A DNA stretch of 64,000 bases from Mesorhizobium sp. M8A.F.Ca.ET.218.01.1.1 (GCF_004791165.1 NZ_SRUZ01000003.1:744001-808000); one strand, 5' to 3'. Positions 25,626-34,177 are shown, counted from the first letter of the stretch. Translations and numbers: made by a program. The notes: generated by a model from the sequence alone, not told the origin.

Positions 25626-25675
25626 TTTCGTCTCTTTCCCTGCCCAAGCGACCTGACGATGTATTGCAACGATCC

Positions 25676-25700
25676 AACTTGCCGCAGCGACGATTGTTCC
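25676..25700 (-). promoter_or_regulatory. EcfG-type promoter of the molybdoenzyme gene
   Basis: Minus-strand GGAAC (25700-25696), 16-base spacer, AGTT (25679-25676), 51 bases before the ATG at 25625. Confidence 0.65.
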
Positions 25701-25918
25701 TCCGTCATGTGACTTGGCTACGGGTGTTCAGGCTACAGGCCGACTTGCCAAGGCCCGATACGAGGGCCTGCAGGACTTCGGTCCCGTTGACGCACTGTCG
25801 CGGCGCGCTAGGTCAAGGCAAAACGCCGGATGCTTGTCTCTGGCGCGGGGAGCTTACCGTGTGGCGCATCCAATGCCTTGCAATCGACGGCAAAGGCCAA
25901 GCTGGCCCTCTTGGCCCC

Positions 25919-26320
25919 ATGTGGTTGCTGACGCTTGCGATTTGCACCGCATGTTCGCCTTCCGATCAGATCGACCAGCAATCGCGAACCGCCGCATCGG
26001 CGGCCCAGACGGTCGCGATGACGCTCGATGTCTGGGCGGCAGGCGAGGCGCCGTCCCGATATGCGGTCCGCACGTTGCAATCCGTCGGCAAGACGCTTTC
26101 CGACGTCCAGTCGCAACTCCGGTCCGTCGGATCAGCCGAACCTGCCGAACAGGCCGCGTTGGCCGCCGCCGTGGGCCGGATGTCTGAAGCGGTCGCGCGG
26201 GCCGAAGCGGGGCTGCAAACCGGCAGTCGCTCCGAGGTGCGAAACGCACAGGACGACGCTCAGGCGGCTGCCCGCGCCCTGGCTGCCGCTTACGCCAGAT
26301 ATTTTGCGCCGAAACCATGA
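25919..26320 (+). CDS. putative lipoprotein
   Basis: A 133-residue protein with a short hydrophobic leader MWLLTLAICTACSPSD; the Cys in CTACS is a possible lipidation site although the lipobox is imperfect. The mature part is alanine- and glutamine-rich and almost entirely helical (a possible coiled coil from about 30 to 125). A longer form from a GTG near 25858 behind GGGGAG is possible. It overlaps the transporter gene by ATGA and is thus the first gene of that operon. Function unknown. Confidence 0.65.
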   Translation: MWLLTLAICTACSPSDQIDQQSRTAASAAQTVAMTLDVWAAGEAPSRYAVRTLQSVGKTLSDVQSQLRSVGSAEPAEQAALAAAVGRMSEAVARAEAGLQTGSRSEVRNAQDDAQAAARALAAAYARYFAPKP

Positions 26321-27537
26321 AGAAGCTTCTGGAAATATCGCTCGGCGTCGTTACCAGCGTTGGCGGCTTTCTCGAAGTGGGGTCGATGGCGACTGCCGCC
26401 CAGGCCGGCGCGACCTTCGGTTTCCACCTGATATGGGCAGTGGTTCTCGGCACGCTCTGCATCATTTTTCTCGTCGAGATGGCCGGGCGGTTTGCCGCTG
26501 TGAGCCAGTACACGATTGCCGACGGAATTCGGGAGAGGTTTGGCTTTCAAGTTTTCCTGTGGCCTTTGCTCGCGACTTTGCTGGTCAACTTCCTGGTGAT
26601 GTCGGCAGAGATCGGCGGCGTTTCGATCGCGCTGGAACTGGCCACCGGCATCGGTTTTCAGTGGTGGGCACTGCCGGCTGCCCTGCTGGCATGGCTGATG
26701 CTTTGGAAAGGCACGTTCGGCCTGATCGAGAAAGGCGTCTCGATCCTCGGTCTGGTGACGCTGTGTTTCGTCGTCGGCGCGGTCATGCTGAAGCCGGATT
26801 GGAAGGCGGTCGCGGCTGGCGCCGTGCCCTCTTTGCCGGCGCACGACGCGACAAACTACTGGTTCATGGCGGTCAGCATTCTTGGTGCTTCGATATCGCC
26901 ATACCTGTTCATGTTCTATTCCTCGGGAGCGATCGAGGACAAATGGGACAAGAGCTATCTTGGGGTCAACAGGGCGATTGCCTGGCTCGGCATGACCTTC
27001 GGCGGCACGATCTCGGTCAGCGTGCTGATCGTATCCGCGCTCGTGCTTTCAACGAATGGCATCGTGCAGGTGGATGATTATCATCAGTTGCCATTGATGC
27101 TGATACCGATATTCGGCTTTTGGGGCTTTGTGCTGTTCGTCGCTTCGCTCGGCATTGCCTGCTTCGGCGCGGCGGTCGAAGTCGGGCTGCAACAGGCCTA
27201 TCTGGTGGCGCAAGGTTTCGGCTGGGATTGGGGTGAGGATCTCAAACCGCGTGACGATCCCGGGTTCAGCACCGTCTATACCGTTTCATTGTTTCTGGCC
27301 GCCATTCCCATCATGCTGGGACTCGACCCGCTCAAGCTCACCATATTCTCGATGGCGCTAACGGCCGCCAGCCTGCCGCTGACCGTGGTTCCATTCCTCT
27401 TTCTGCTCAACGACGAGCGCTATGTCGGCGCGCACCGCAACGGCATCGTCTCAAACGCCGCCGTCATCTTCATCATCACGCTCGCCTTCGTGCTCGCGGT
27501 GGTGACGATTCCGCTGCAGATATTCGGAGACGTATGA
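26317..27537 (+). CDS. divergent Nramp-family transporter
   Basis: A 406-residue protein with about eleven membrane helices and the overall course of Nramp (MntH-like) proton-coupled metal transporters. The two metal-binding unwound helices are changed: TM1 has EVGS (20-23) where Nramp has DPGN, and TM6 has SPY (194-196) where Nramp has MPH. The metal-ligand Asp, Asn, Met and His are therefore missing, so the substrate may not be manganese. It is coupled to the lipoprotein upstream and to PRC-barrel-like genes downstream. Confidence 0.82.
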   Translation: MKKLLEISLGVVTSVGGFLEVGSMATAAQAGATFGFHLIWAVVLGTLCIIFLVEMAGRFAAVSQYTIADGIRERFGFQVFLWPLLATLLVNFLVMSAEIGGVSIALELATGIGFQWWALPAALLAWLMLWKGTFGLIEKGVSILGLVTLCFVVGAVMLKPDWKAVAAGAVPSLPAHDATNYWFMAVSILGASISPYLFMFYSSGAIEDKWDKSYLGVNRAIAWLGMTFGGTISVSVLIVSALVLSTNGIVQVDDYHQLPLMLIPIFGFWGFVLFVASLGIACFGAAVEVGLQQAYLVAQGFGWDWGEDLKPRDDPGFSTVYTVSLFLAAIPIMLGLDPLKLTIFSMALTAASLPLTVVPFLFLLNDERYVGAHRNGIVSNAAVIFIITLAFVLAVVTIPLQIFGDV

Positions 27538-27896
27538 TGAACTTGCTGCGCGATGTCCTCGACAAACAAGTACTCGACCGGAAGGGAGTGAAGATCGGCA
27601 AGGTCGACGGGCTGGTTGCCGAGCTGCGGCCCGGAAAGCCGCCCCGGATTGTCGCGGCCGAGCTCGGCTCGATCACCCTTGCGCGTCGCCTCGGCGCACG
27701 GCCCGGTCGCTGGGCAGCCCGGCTTGCCGCGTGGCTTGGGGGAGACCGCCATAGCGAGCCGCACCGGATTTCCTGGAAGAAGGTGCGCGATATCGGGCTC
27801 GATATCGAGTTCGACATCGACGGGCGCGAGACGTCGATCTTCGACTGGCAGGATTGGCTGCGCGATCATTTCATCGGTCGCATACCGGGGGCGTAG
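27534..27896 (+). CDS. PRC-barrel-like protein, transporter operon
   Basis: A 120-residue soluble protein. Residues 8-45 (VLDKQVLDRKGVKIGKVDGLVAEL) have the strand-turn-strand pattern of PRC barrels, small domains that serve as docking or sensor modules. The middle is basic (ARRLGARPGRWAARLAAWLG) and the end is acidic. Start overlaps the transporter stop (ATGATGA). A cytoplasmic regulator of the Nramp-like protein is inferred from linkage. Confidence 0.68.
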   Translation: MMNLLRDVLDKQVLDRKGVKIGKVDGLVAELRPGKPPRIVAAELGSITLARRLGARPGRWAARLAAWLGGDRHSEPHRISWKKVRDIGLDIEFDIDGRETSIFDWQDWLRDHFIGRIPGA

Positions 27897-27898
27897 GC

Positions 27899-28255
27899 AT
27901 GACCACCACCGTCAACCTCGAACATCTTGCCGGCAGGCGCGTGCTGTCGCTACGCGGCAAAAGCGTAGGCCATATAGAGGAGATACACGCCGAACAGGTG
28001 GGCGGCGATCTCGTGGTGACCGAATTTCACGTTGGCATCTATGCCGCGCTGGAGCGGCTTTCTGCTTTCTCTATCGGCTCGGCATTGCTCGATCTTTTCA
28101 GGCTGCGGCGGCGCGATGGCTTCTATCGCATCCCTTGGGATATGCTCGATATCTCCGATCCGAAGCGGCCGCGTTTGCTGTGTCCGATGACCGAACTCTC
28201 CCAGATGACAGGCGAAGCCGAACCGCATCGGATTCAGGGAAAGCGACGAGGATGA
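27899..28255 (+). CDS. PRC-barrel-like protein, transporter operon
   Basis: A 118-residue protein beginning MTTTVNLEHLAGRRVLSLRG, with KSVGHIEEIHAEQVGGDLVVTEFHVG again PRC-like, and a C-terminal IPWDMLDISDPKRPRLLCP strand. It resembles the SLC11-linked PRC/MgtE-N-like proteins that often accompany divergent Nramp genes in rhizobia. Two bases separate it from the previous gene. Role inferred from the operon only. Confidence 0.68.
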   Translation: MTTTVNLEHLAGRRVLSLRGKSVGHIEEIHAEQVGGDLVVTEFHVGIYAALERLSAFSIGSALLDLFRLRRRDGFYRIPWDMLDISDPKRPRLLCPMTELSQMTGEAEPHRIQGKRRG

Positions 28256-28343
28256 CGCGGTTGTCGCCTGGCCGTATGCGAAAGCAGCGCAATGTTGGCA
28301 TCGGCCGCGAGGCGCATTTGAAGTGACCACATCGCCGGCAACG

Positions 28344-28368
28344 GGAACATAGGCAGTCCGCGCGCATT
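28344..28368 (+). promoter_or_regulatory. weak EcfG-like promoter before the YihY gene
   Basis: GGAAC (28344-28348), 16-base spacer, CATT (28365-28368); one mismatch to NGTT. It lies 41 bases before the ATG at 28410. Confidence 0.35.
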
Positions 28369-28409
28369 GCTAGTGAACGCCATTGCAGGCACGGCTTACG
28401 GTCTCGACC

Positions 28410-29423
28410 ATGCGACCCCTGATCACGGACACCTGGAACCTGGTGCGCGAAAGTGCCGTGGGCTTTGTCAACGACAATGCGCTAAGCCACGGCGCTGCGA
28501 TTGCGTTCTACGCCACGACGTCACTGGCGCCGATACTGCTCATCGTCGTCGCGATCGCCGGCCTTGCTTTCGGTCACGAGGCCGCCCAAGTGGCCTTGTC
28601 TGCCCAACTGTCGGGTCTGATGGGGCCGGAAAGCGCAGACCTCCTGCGGAGCGTACTGGCAAGCGCGTCCCGAAAATCGTCCGGGACCTTGGCGGCGCTG
28701 ATCGGCATCGCCACCTTGCTCGTAACCGCTTCAGGTGTCTTTGGCGAGATGCAGCAGTCGCTGAACACGATATGGAAGGTTGAACCGCAGGGTGTTTCGT
28801 TGTCGCGCCTTATGCGTGCAAGGGCGGCAAGTCTGGGCCTGGTCGCTGCACTGGGTTTCATGCTGCTCGTATCGCTCGCGGCCAGCGCGGCGATCGCGGT
28901 GTTAGGCGATATCATCAACGCTCACATGCCGTTTGGCGCCCTGATCCTCGCCGCCATCAATCTGGTCTCGTCGTTCGTGCTGATCTCGATGATGTTCGCC
29001 GCGATTTACAAAATCCTGCCCGATCGAAACTTGACATGGCGCGATGTCGGCATCGGTGCTGTCGTCACTGCTTTTCTGTTCACTGTCGGAAAATCGTTTA
29101 TTGGCTGGTATATCGGCTCCAGCGCCATCGCGTCGTCCTACGGAGCCGCCGGCGGTCTCCTCGTCATATTGTTGTGGGTCTACTATTCAGCGGAAATTTT
29201 TCTTCTCGGTGCGGAATTCACGCGCGCCTACTCGGTTCGGCACGGCAGCAGATCGGATCTGGGCGCGCTGGCGCACGGGGACGTGCCTGCGACAGGTGAG
29301 TTGCCATCGAAAGACGTCGACCCATTTGGTACAGGCAACTCCGCCGGGATCGTGACGCTGGTTGCAGTGGCTTGCGCGACCGCTACGTTGACCAGCCTCG
29401 TCCTCGGCTTGCGTCGTCCCTGA
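28410..29423 (+). CDS. YihY/BrkB-family inner membrane protein
   Basis: A 337-residue protein with six membrane helices. The family hallmarks are present: NALSHGAAIAFYATTSLAPI near the start, then SGVFGEMQQSLNTIWKVEP and the GWYIGSSAIASSYGAAGGLLVILLWVYYSAEIFLLGAEFT region. BrkB/YihY proteins are widespread and of unsettled function, perhaps transporters. An extra helix occurs at the extreme C-terminus (GIVTLVAVACATATLTSLVLG). Start MRPLITDTW at 28410 fits the family. Confidence 0.88.
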   Translation: MRPLITDTWNLVRESAVGFVNDNALSHGAAIAFYATTSLAPILLIVVAIAGLAFGHEAAQVALSAQLSGLMGPESADLLRSVLASASRKSSGTLAALIGIATLLVTASGVFGEMQQSLNTIWKVEPQGVSLSRLMRARAASLGLVAALGFMLLVSLAASAAIAVLGDIINAHMPFGALILAAINLVSSFVLISMMFAAIYKILPDRNLTWRDVGIGAVVTAFLFTVGKSFIGWYIGSSAIASSYGAAGGLLVILLWVYYSAEIFLLGAEFTRAYSVRHGSRSDLGALAHGDVPATGELPSKDVDPFGTGNSAGIVTLVAVACATATLTSLVLGLRRP

Positions 29424-29530
29424 CATGCGCCGTCCGAGCCGCAGAATTCAATGACGGGTCAGCCGGCGGGTGATTGGTTCGGAGGCCCGGCCGTCCTTGG
29501 CAAGATCATCCAAATAATACACGCGGGCGT

Positions 29531-29555
29531 GGAACATTGGTCGACGCTGGCAGTT
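29531..29555 (+). promoter_or_regulatory. EcfG-type promoter motif upstream of 29716
   Basis: GGAAC (29531-29535), 16-base spacer, AGTT (29552-29555). The next plus-strand gene starts 160 bases downstream, so the leader would be long. Confidence 0.5.
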
Positions 29556-29715
29556 CTGGATCGCTTCAGATGCCGCCGCGTGGTGTCTGCGGAAGATCGG
29601 TGGAAACACCAGATCGGCCCGCGCCTCTTTCCCTCAGGACGGCGCGGGCTTCCACGACCGCACCTTACCGCGAGATTCCGGCGAAGGATGCTGGAGCGAG
29701 CAACAGGAGCCAGCC

Positions 29716-30150
29716 ATGAAACACCAGACACTCGATCAATTGCAGGCGATCGCTGAGGTAAACGCCTCGGTGCCTGCCCCGCGCATGACCAGGACGCAGA
29801 GGTTGCAACGTTGGGCCGACCTTCTCGGGGAGAACCCGTCGCGATGCCTCGCCGCGCTTACCGGCACCGAACACATGCGCGCCTCGGTGCGGCAGGAAGC
29901 GCGCGCCGCAGGCTCGCCGATCACGGTCGCGTTCGAAGATTCGCTGTTGCGTGCATGCGGCCTGAGCAATGACAGCTACGGCGAAGCCAAGCGCTTCTTC
30001 GAACTCTCCGACTGGCAATTGCACGATATCGTGTGCAGCTGTCATGTCGGCTCCACCATGCAGGCAGGGTGGGTTTCTGCGCGGGTCCGCAGGATCTTGA
30101 CCGGCAACAGGATCGCTGCGTGGCTGCGGCGGCAGTTGTGGGCACATTGA
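29716..30150 (+). CDS. conserved hypothetical protein
   Basis: A 144-residue soluble protein beginning MKHQTLDQLQAIAEVNASVP with AGGAG in front. It contains RLQRWADLLGENPSRCLAAL and SWQLHDIVCSC-like cysteine segment (DIVCSCHVG), and a basic C-terminus. The RWADLLGENP motif recurs in small rhizobial hypothetical proteins, some in stress regulons. Function unknown. Confidence 0.72.
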   Translation: MKHQTLDQLQAIAEVNASVPAPRMTRTQRLQRWADLLGENPSRCLAALTGTEHMRASVRQEARAAGSPITVAFEDSLLRACGLSNDSYGEAKRFFELSDWQLHDIVCSCHVGSTMQAGWVSARVRRILTGNRIAAWLRRQLWAH

Positions 30151-30179
30151 GATGCGTTCCGCCGAAACCGGAAACCGCT

Positions 30180-30204
30180 GGAACATTGTGCCATGATCGC
30201 TGTT
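30180..30204 (+). promoter_or_regulatory. EcfG-type promoter motif upstream of 30350
   Basis: GGAAC (30180-30184), 16-base spacer, TGTT (30201-30204). The next plus-strand gene begins 146 bases further. Confidence 0.5.
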
Positions 30205-30349
30205 AGGGACGCGGCCGGATGCCTTCCCCCCTCCGGTCAGTCCCCAGTGGCTCGCTGCCTCTCCCCCCGGGCAGCGGGCTCCGGAAGCCACCGGGATAGC
30301 TTGGGTCGATCGACGTGCATCAGGCCTCACGCAATAGGGGTCAACGGCA

Positions 30350-30718
30350 ATGAGCAGAAGGTCCAAGGATCAAGGAACGCCGGTGCCCCTGCAAGGAACA
30401 TCGAGCCAGGGTTCCCGGCGCACGCTGGCTACGGTTCTTGCCCTGGCGTTCCACGTCGTTCCGGCCGCCGCCCACCAGGCCCCGGCCGGATGGCAATATG
30501 ACAGCTCCTGCTGTTCGGGTGTCGACTGCTACCAGGCGCCTGCTTCGGACGTGAAGGAAACCCGGAACGGATATCAGCTGTCGACCGGAGAATTGATCCC
30601 CTACAGCGATCACCGCATCAAACGCTCGCACGATGAATATTTTCACGAATGCAAGCCCGGCGGGGACGCCAAGCCCCAGCGCTCGTACTGCCTATATGTT
30701 CCAGATCGCGGCATGTAG
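30350..30718 (+). CDS. small secreted cysteine-containing protein
   Basis: A 122-residue protein with a signal peptide extended by a basic N-region (TLATVLALAFHVVPAAAHQ, cleavage near AAA-H). The mature part has five cysteines (SSCCSGVDCYQ, FHECKPG, SYCLYVP) and a pattern, GWQYDSSCCSG...DCYQ...FHEC, that recurs in rhizobial periplasmic proteins of unknown function. Preceded at a distance by an EcfG-type motif. Confidence 0.75.
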   Translation: MSRRSKDQGTPVPLQGTSSQGSRRTLATVLALAFHVVPAAAHQAPAGWQYDSSCCSGVDCYQAPASDVKETRNGYQLSTGELIPYSDHRIKRSHDEYFHECKPGGDAKPQRSYCLYVPDRGM

Positions 30719-30789
30719 CCCGTGATGGGCCCATCCAATCTGCCGGTTGAGCATCGGGAAGTGACCATGGCTCGAACTCCGGATGATCT

Positions 30790-31185
30790 CTATGTCGTGG
30801 TCTGAATGACCAGCGTAAGCGTACCGTCTCCATCGACGTTGGCCGCGATGACCTGGGAGGAGTTCAGCCCATTCTGCGTTAGCGCCGCCGTTGCCTGCTG
30901 GGACCCGTCGATCGAGTTCTGCAAGGCTCGCAGGTCATCCGCGGTGGTCTGGGCAACGATACGCTCGGCCTGCATCTTGACGTCCGGGGGAAGGTCGTCA
31001 ATGGAGATGATGGCGACCCGCGTAAACCCGTTGCTGAAATCGAATTGACCCTGATCTGGCGCATCCTGATCCAACGGATCCAAGGGCAGGGACAAGTCGC
31101 CCGCTGCCCGCGGCCCCGCAGTCTGAGCATGGCTGGGCGACAGCTGAAACAGAACTGAAATCACAAGTGCCGCGAAAAAGCGCAA
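30790..31185 (-). CDS. secreted hypothetical protein downstream of poxB
   Basis: A 131-residue protein. I place the start at the TTG at 31185, because AAGGAG lies nine bases before it and the peptide then begins with a clean signal sequence, MRFFAALVISVLFQLSPSHAQ. The mature part is acidic with VAIISIDDLPPDVKMQAERI. A longer frame from an ATG inside the end of poxB is less likely. It follows poxB by 31 bases on the same strand, so co-transcription is likely. Function unknown. Confidence 0.68.
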   Translation of the reverse strand: MRFFAALVISVLFQLSPSHAQTAGPRAAGDLSLPLDPLDQDAPDQGQFDFSNGFTRVAIISIDDLPPDVKMQAERIVAQTTADDLRALQNSIDGSQQATAALTQNGLNSSQVIAANVDGDGTLTLVIQTTT

Positions 31186-31216
31186 TGGCGGATTCTCCTT
31201 GTTGGACCCGCACCCG

Positions 31217-32971
31217 TCAGACATCCATCATAGATCTGGCGGGCTCCCGGGCGATATTCTCTTCGATCTGTTCGTGGCCCGGCGTCTGCGGCAGGGCCTT
31301 CCGGAAATTCCTGGCATAGTGGGACGGCATCTTGGGCGGCATCATCGGTTCATAGGCATCGACAAGCGCCTCGACTATCACCGGGCCGTCGACGGCGAAC
31401 GCTTCGTCCAGAACAGCCTCGATCTGGTCGGCCCGATCGATGCGCAACCCCTTTGCGCCCATTGCCTCGGCCGCCTTGGCAAAGTCGATCGGCGCCAGTT
31501 CGCAGCCGAATTGCGGGTTGCCGAGAAACATCATCTGCTCCCACGCGATCTGGTTGAGCATATTGTTCTTGAGGACCAGAAGCTTCAGCGGAACGCCGTA
31601 ACGCACCGCGGTGGAGAATTCGCCGAGCTGCATGGCGAGGCCACCGTCACCGACGATGGCGGCGACCGGTCGGCCAGGGAATGCGATCCCGGCGGCGATT
31701 GCGTAGGCTAGCCCGCAGGACATCGACGCCAAAGCGCCCGAGAGGCCAAATGCCTGGCCCTCGCGCAAGTCGACATGGCGTGCCGCCAGTTCGGTATTCT
31801 GGCCTGAATCGGTTGCCAGCACCGTATTGCTGGCCAATCTTTCTCCGAATGCGCGGACGACCAATTGTGGTTTTACGGGATGGGCCTGCGCGTCCTCGGA
31901 CTGCCGCATCATTTCGCGCCACTTGCCCATGTTGTCCTGCGCCCGCAGCAGAAATTCATTGGAAGGCTTCTGCGTCAGCCGCCGGTTGAGCGCGCGCAAT
32001 GTCTCGGCCGCATCGCCGACGAGCCCCGCCTCTACCGGGAAGCGCAGGCCGATCCGTTGCGCGTCGCAATCAATCTGGACGCCCCGGGCCTGTCCGGGTT
32101 TGGGGTAGTACTCGATATATGGAAAAGTCGAACCGACGATCAGCACGGCGTCACAGTTCTCCATCATATCCTGCGATGCCAGTGTTCCCAGAATGCCGAT
32201 GCCACCGGTCGTGTAGGGATGATCGTCCGGCAGCACCGCCTTGCCGAGCAGGGCCTTGGCCACCGGCGCCTGCAGCAGCTGGGCAGTTCGCTCCAGTTCG
32301 CTTGCCGCCCCCAGCGCACCACGGCCGGCCAGGATCGCCACGCGCGGGGCCTCGTTGAGAACGGCTGCTGCCTTGTCCAACTCGACGTCTTGCGCCACCA
32401 TATGGCCTGTGAACATATTTTGCGGCGTGTGCTCGGGACGATTGCGCTTGGAGCGTTTCGTCGGCTCGCTCTCCTGTTCCTGGGTGTCGCTGGCAATCGA
32501 AAGATGAGCAACGCCCTTGCGTGCCAAAGCGGTGCGGCACGCGAGACTGGCGACGTTTTCCATATGGGCGGCGTCGGAGACCTGAACATTGTAGACCGCA
32601 ACGTCGTTGAACACGCGTGTGAGGTCGACATCCTGTTGGGTGAACGTCTCGATCAGATCGTGAAACTGCATTCCCGTGATTGCCAGGACTGGCGCCTGGT
32701 CAAGCTTCGCGTCGTAGAGCCCGGTCAAGAGATGTGTGCCGCCGGGGCCCGATGTGGCCAGGCAGACGCCCAGCTTTCCGGTCCATTTTGCATAGGCGCA
32801 TGCCATGAACGCAGCCGATTCCTCATGCCTGACCTGGATGAACTTTATTTTTCCGCGCCTTGTGCGAAGCGCTTCCATGATGCCGTTTATGCCATCTCCC
32901 GGAAGGCCGAACACCACCTCCACATTCCATGCGATCAGTGTCTCGATGAGTATCTCTGCTGCGTTGGACAT
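31217..32971 (-). CDS. poxB: pyruvate oxidase / pyruvate dehydrogenase (quinone)-like ThDP enzyme
   Basis: A 584-residue thiamine-diphosphate enzyme with the three-domain POX layout. The N-terminal PYR domain carries the ThDP-activating Glu in RHEESAAF; the middle domain binds FAD; the C-terminal PP domain has the metal site GDGGLAMQLGEF...KNNMLNQI. PoxB decarboxylates pyruvate to acetate and passes electrons to quinone, typically in stationary phase or stress. The C-terminal lipid-binding tail is short and its membrane contact uncertain. One or two EcfG-type promoters precede it. Electrons could reach the cox cluster of the same island via quinol and cytochrome c. Confidence 0.87.
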   Translation of the reverse strand: MSNAAEILIETLIAWNVEVVFGLPGDGINGIMEALRTRRGKIKFIQVRHEESAAFMACAYAKWTGKLGVCLATSGPGGTHLLTGLYDAKLDQAPVLAITGMQFHDLIETFTQQDVDLTRVFNDVAVYNVQVSDAAHMENVASLACRTALARKGVAHLSIASDTQEQESEPTKRSKRNRPEHTPQNMFTGHMVAQDVELDKAAAVLNEAPRVAILAGRGALGAASELERTAQLLQAPVAKALLGKAVLPDDHPYTTGGIGILGTLASQDMMENCDAVLIVGSTFPYIEYYPKPGQARGVQIDCDAQRIGLRFPVEAGLVGDAAETLRALNRRLTQKPSNEFLLRAQDNMGKWREMMRQSEDAQAHPVKPQLVVRAFGERLASNTVLATDSGQNTELAARHVDLREGQAFGLSGALASMSCGLAYAIAAGIAFPGRPVAAIVGDGGLAMQLGEFSTAVRYGVPLKLLVLKNNMLNQIAWEQMMFLGNPQFGCELAPIDFAKAAEAMGAKGLRIDRADQIEAVLDEAFAVDGPVIVEALVDAYEPMMPPKMPSHYARNFRKALPQTPGHEQIEENIAREPARSMMDV

Positions 32972-33002
32972 GCCGAATTGTCTCTCCGGTGGATGGCGAC
33001 CG

Positions 33003-33027
33003 AACCGGCGAACGGCGAGTTGGTTCC
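33003..33027 (-). promoter_or_regulatory. EcfG-type promoter of poxB (proximal)
   Basis: Minus-strand GGAAC (33027-33023), 16-base spacer, GGTT (33006-33003), 31 bases before the ATG at 32971. Confidence 0.68.
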
Positions 33028-33209
33028 TTGATACCGGAAATCAATGGAGTCAGGTCCGGTCTGTAGGTCAGGATCGGATGGAATCCGCCTAGGCGCGCTC
33101 CATTCACATGCCTGCGAGAGTAGAACCGCAATTTGCACTCCGCCGACCCGGAGCCTCGGCCCATTTCGCCGGTTCGATGTTGTGCCCCGGCTGGCCGGTC
33201 ACGGCACCT

Positions 33210-33234
33210 AACTCCCCGTACCCAGCCTTGTTCC
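33210..33234 (-). promoter_or_regulatory. EcfG-type promoter motif of poxB (distal)
   Basis: Minus-strand GGAAC (33234-33230), 16-base spacer, AGTT (33213-33210), about 240 bases upstream of poxB. The roughly 400-base space between poxB and the sigma factor gene holds no other gene that I can support. Confidence 0.5.
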
Positions 33235-33308
33235 AAAAGCGCTGCTGGCGACGCCATGTCGTCCGACGCTTCGGCCCGGACATTATTCGCCGGAGCTTAA
33301 GGCGTGGC

Positions 33309-33333
33309 GGAACGAACCAAACAGCCGCGCATT
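33309..33333 (+). promoter_or_regulatory. weak EcfG-like promoter before the ECF sigma gene
   Basis: GGAAC (33309-33313), 16-base spacer, CATT (33330-33333), one mismatch to NGTT, 45 bases before the proposed start at 33379. It would allow autoregulation. Confidence 0.35.
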
Positions 33334-33378
33334 AAGCTTAGGCTGCATTCACACTCGTACTGTTTGGGAGTTGGATCG

Positions 33379-33963
33379 TTGTCATCCGGACGCTATGCGT
33401 TGGTCAACAAGCCGAACGAAGAGAATTCCATCGTCGATCTTATACCCGCCCTCCGGGCTTTCGCGCGAACCTTCTGCCGTGTCCCCGATGACGCCGACGA
33501 CCTTTTGCAGGAGACACTGACTAAGGGGCTTGCCAATACCGACAAATTCGAACCCGGAACACGCATGAAGTCGTGGCTCTTCACCATCATGCGCAACACG
33601 TATTACACCCGAATAAAAGCCGCCGTCCGGGAGGCGCCCGGTCTCCTCGATTGCGCGTCCTTACGCCCGATTTCGGAAGCCACGCAGGAATGGTCCGTCC
33701 AGAGCAGGGAGGTTCACCGTGCCATTCAGCAGCTGCCCGAACATCAGCGTGAGATCCTGATGCTGATCGGAGTGCTGGGGTTTAGTTATGAGGAAGCCGC
33801 CGATATATGCGGCTGCGCGATCGGGACGGTCAAAAGCCGGCTCAATCGGGCGCGCGCCGGCGTGCTGGAATCACTCGGCGAAAGGTCACTCAAGACACTG
33901 GTGGAACGGCGAGCACATTTGTCGGACGGACAGCTTGATCTCGGCACCGACCATCATCCCTGA
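33379..33963 (+). CDS. ECF sigma factor (EcfG/RpoE2-like)
   Basis: A 194-residue ECF sigma factor. Region 2 runs from about residue 18 (IVDLIPALRAFARTFCRVPDDADDLLQ) to MKSWLFTIMRNTYYT; region 4 is HQREILMLIGVLGFSYEEAADICGCAIGTVKSRLNRAR. The sequence is of the rhizobial EcfG-like kind that recognises GGAAC-N16-NGTT, the motif repeated through the island. I chose the TTG at 33379 (GGGAG eight bases before) over a GTG at 33304. No classical anti-sigma gene is fused, but a NepR-like gene lies convergently 43 bases away. Probably the regulator of the island genes. Confidence 0.86.
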   Translation: MSSGRYALVNKPNEENSIVDLIPALRAFARTFCRVPDDADDLLQETLTKGLANTDKFEPGTRMKSWLFTIMRNTYYTRIKAAVREAPGLLDCASLRPISEATQEWSVQSREVHRAIQQLPEHQREILMLIGVLGFSYEEAADICGCAIGTVKSRLNRARAGVLESLGERSLKTLVERRAHLSDGQLDLGTDHHP

Positions 33964-34006
33964 TGGGATTATCCAGCGATTGTCCAAGGGCCGAGTTCCC
34001 CGTGGA

Positions 34007-34177
34007 TCAGTTTGTCAATTCCCGCCGCCGCTTTTCGACAAGCGCGTTCTGCAATTCGACGGCAAGTCGGATCAACCGATCGGGTACCTTCTCCTGTTCG
34101 ATCGCGGTCAGGAGTGAAGCGATTTTCAAATCCACCAAGATACCAGTGGGAGGGGTGGTCTGGCTCGAGCGGGGCAT
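34007..34177 (-). CDS. NepR-like small protein, candidate anti-sigma factor
   Basis: A 56-residue protein. Its core, LLTAIEQEKVPDRLIRLAVE, has the amphipathic helix - VPDRL - helix pattern of NepR anti-sigma factors, which hold EcfG inactive and are bound by PhyR in stress. The N-terminal arm is short and the C-terminus is basic (ALVEKRRRELTN). GAGG precedes the ATG at 34177. It is convergent with the ECF sigma gene rather than in the usual nepR-ecfG operon. The call is by pattern and context; it could be an unrelated small helical protein. Confidence 0.5.
   Translation of the reverse strand: MPRSSQTTPPTGILVDLKIASLLTAIEQEKVPDRLIRLAVELQNALVEKRRRELTN

Noticed and set aside
29424..29715. Open frames on both strands between the YihY gene and the next gene
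   Set aside because: None has a credible ribosome site or family pattern; long frames are expected at this GC content.
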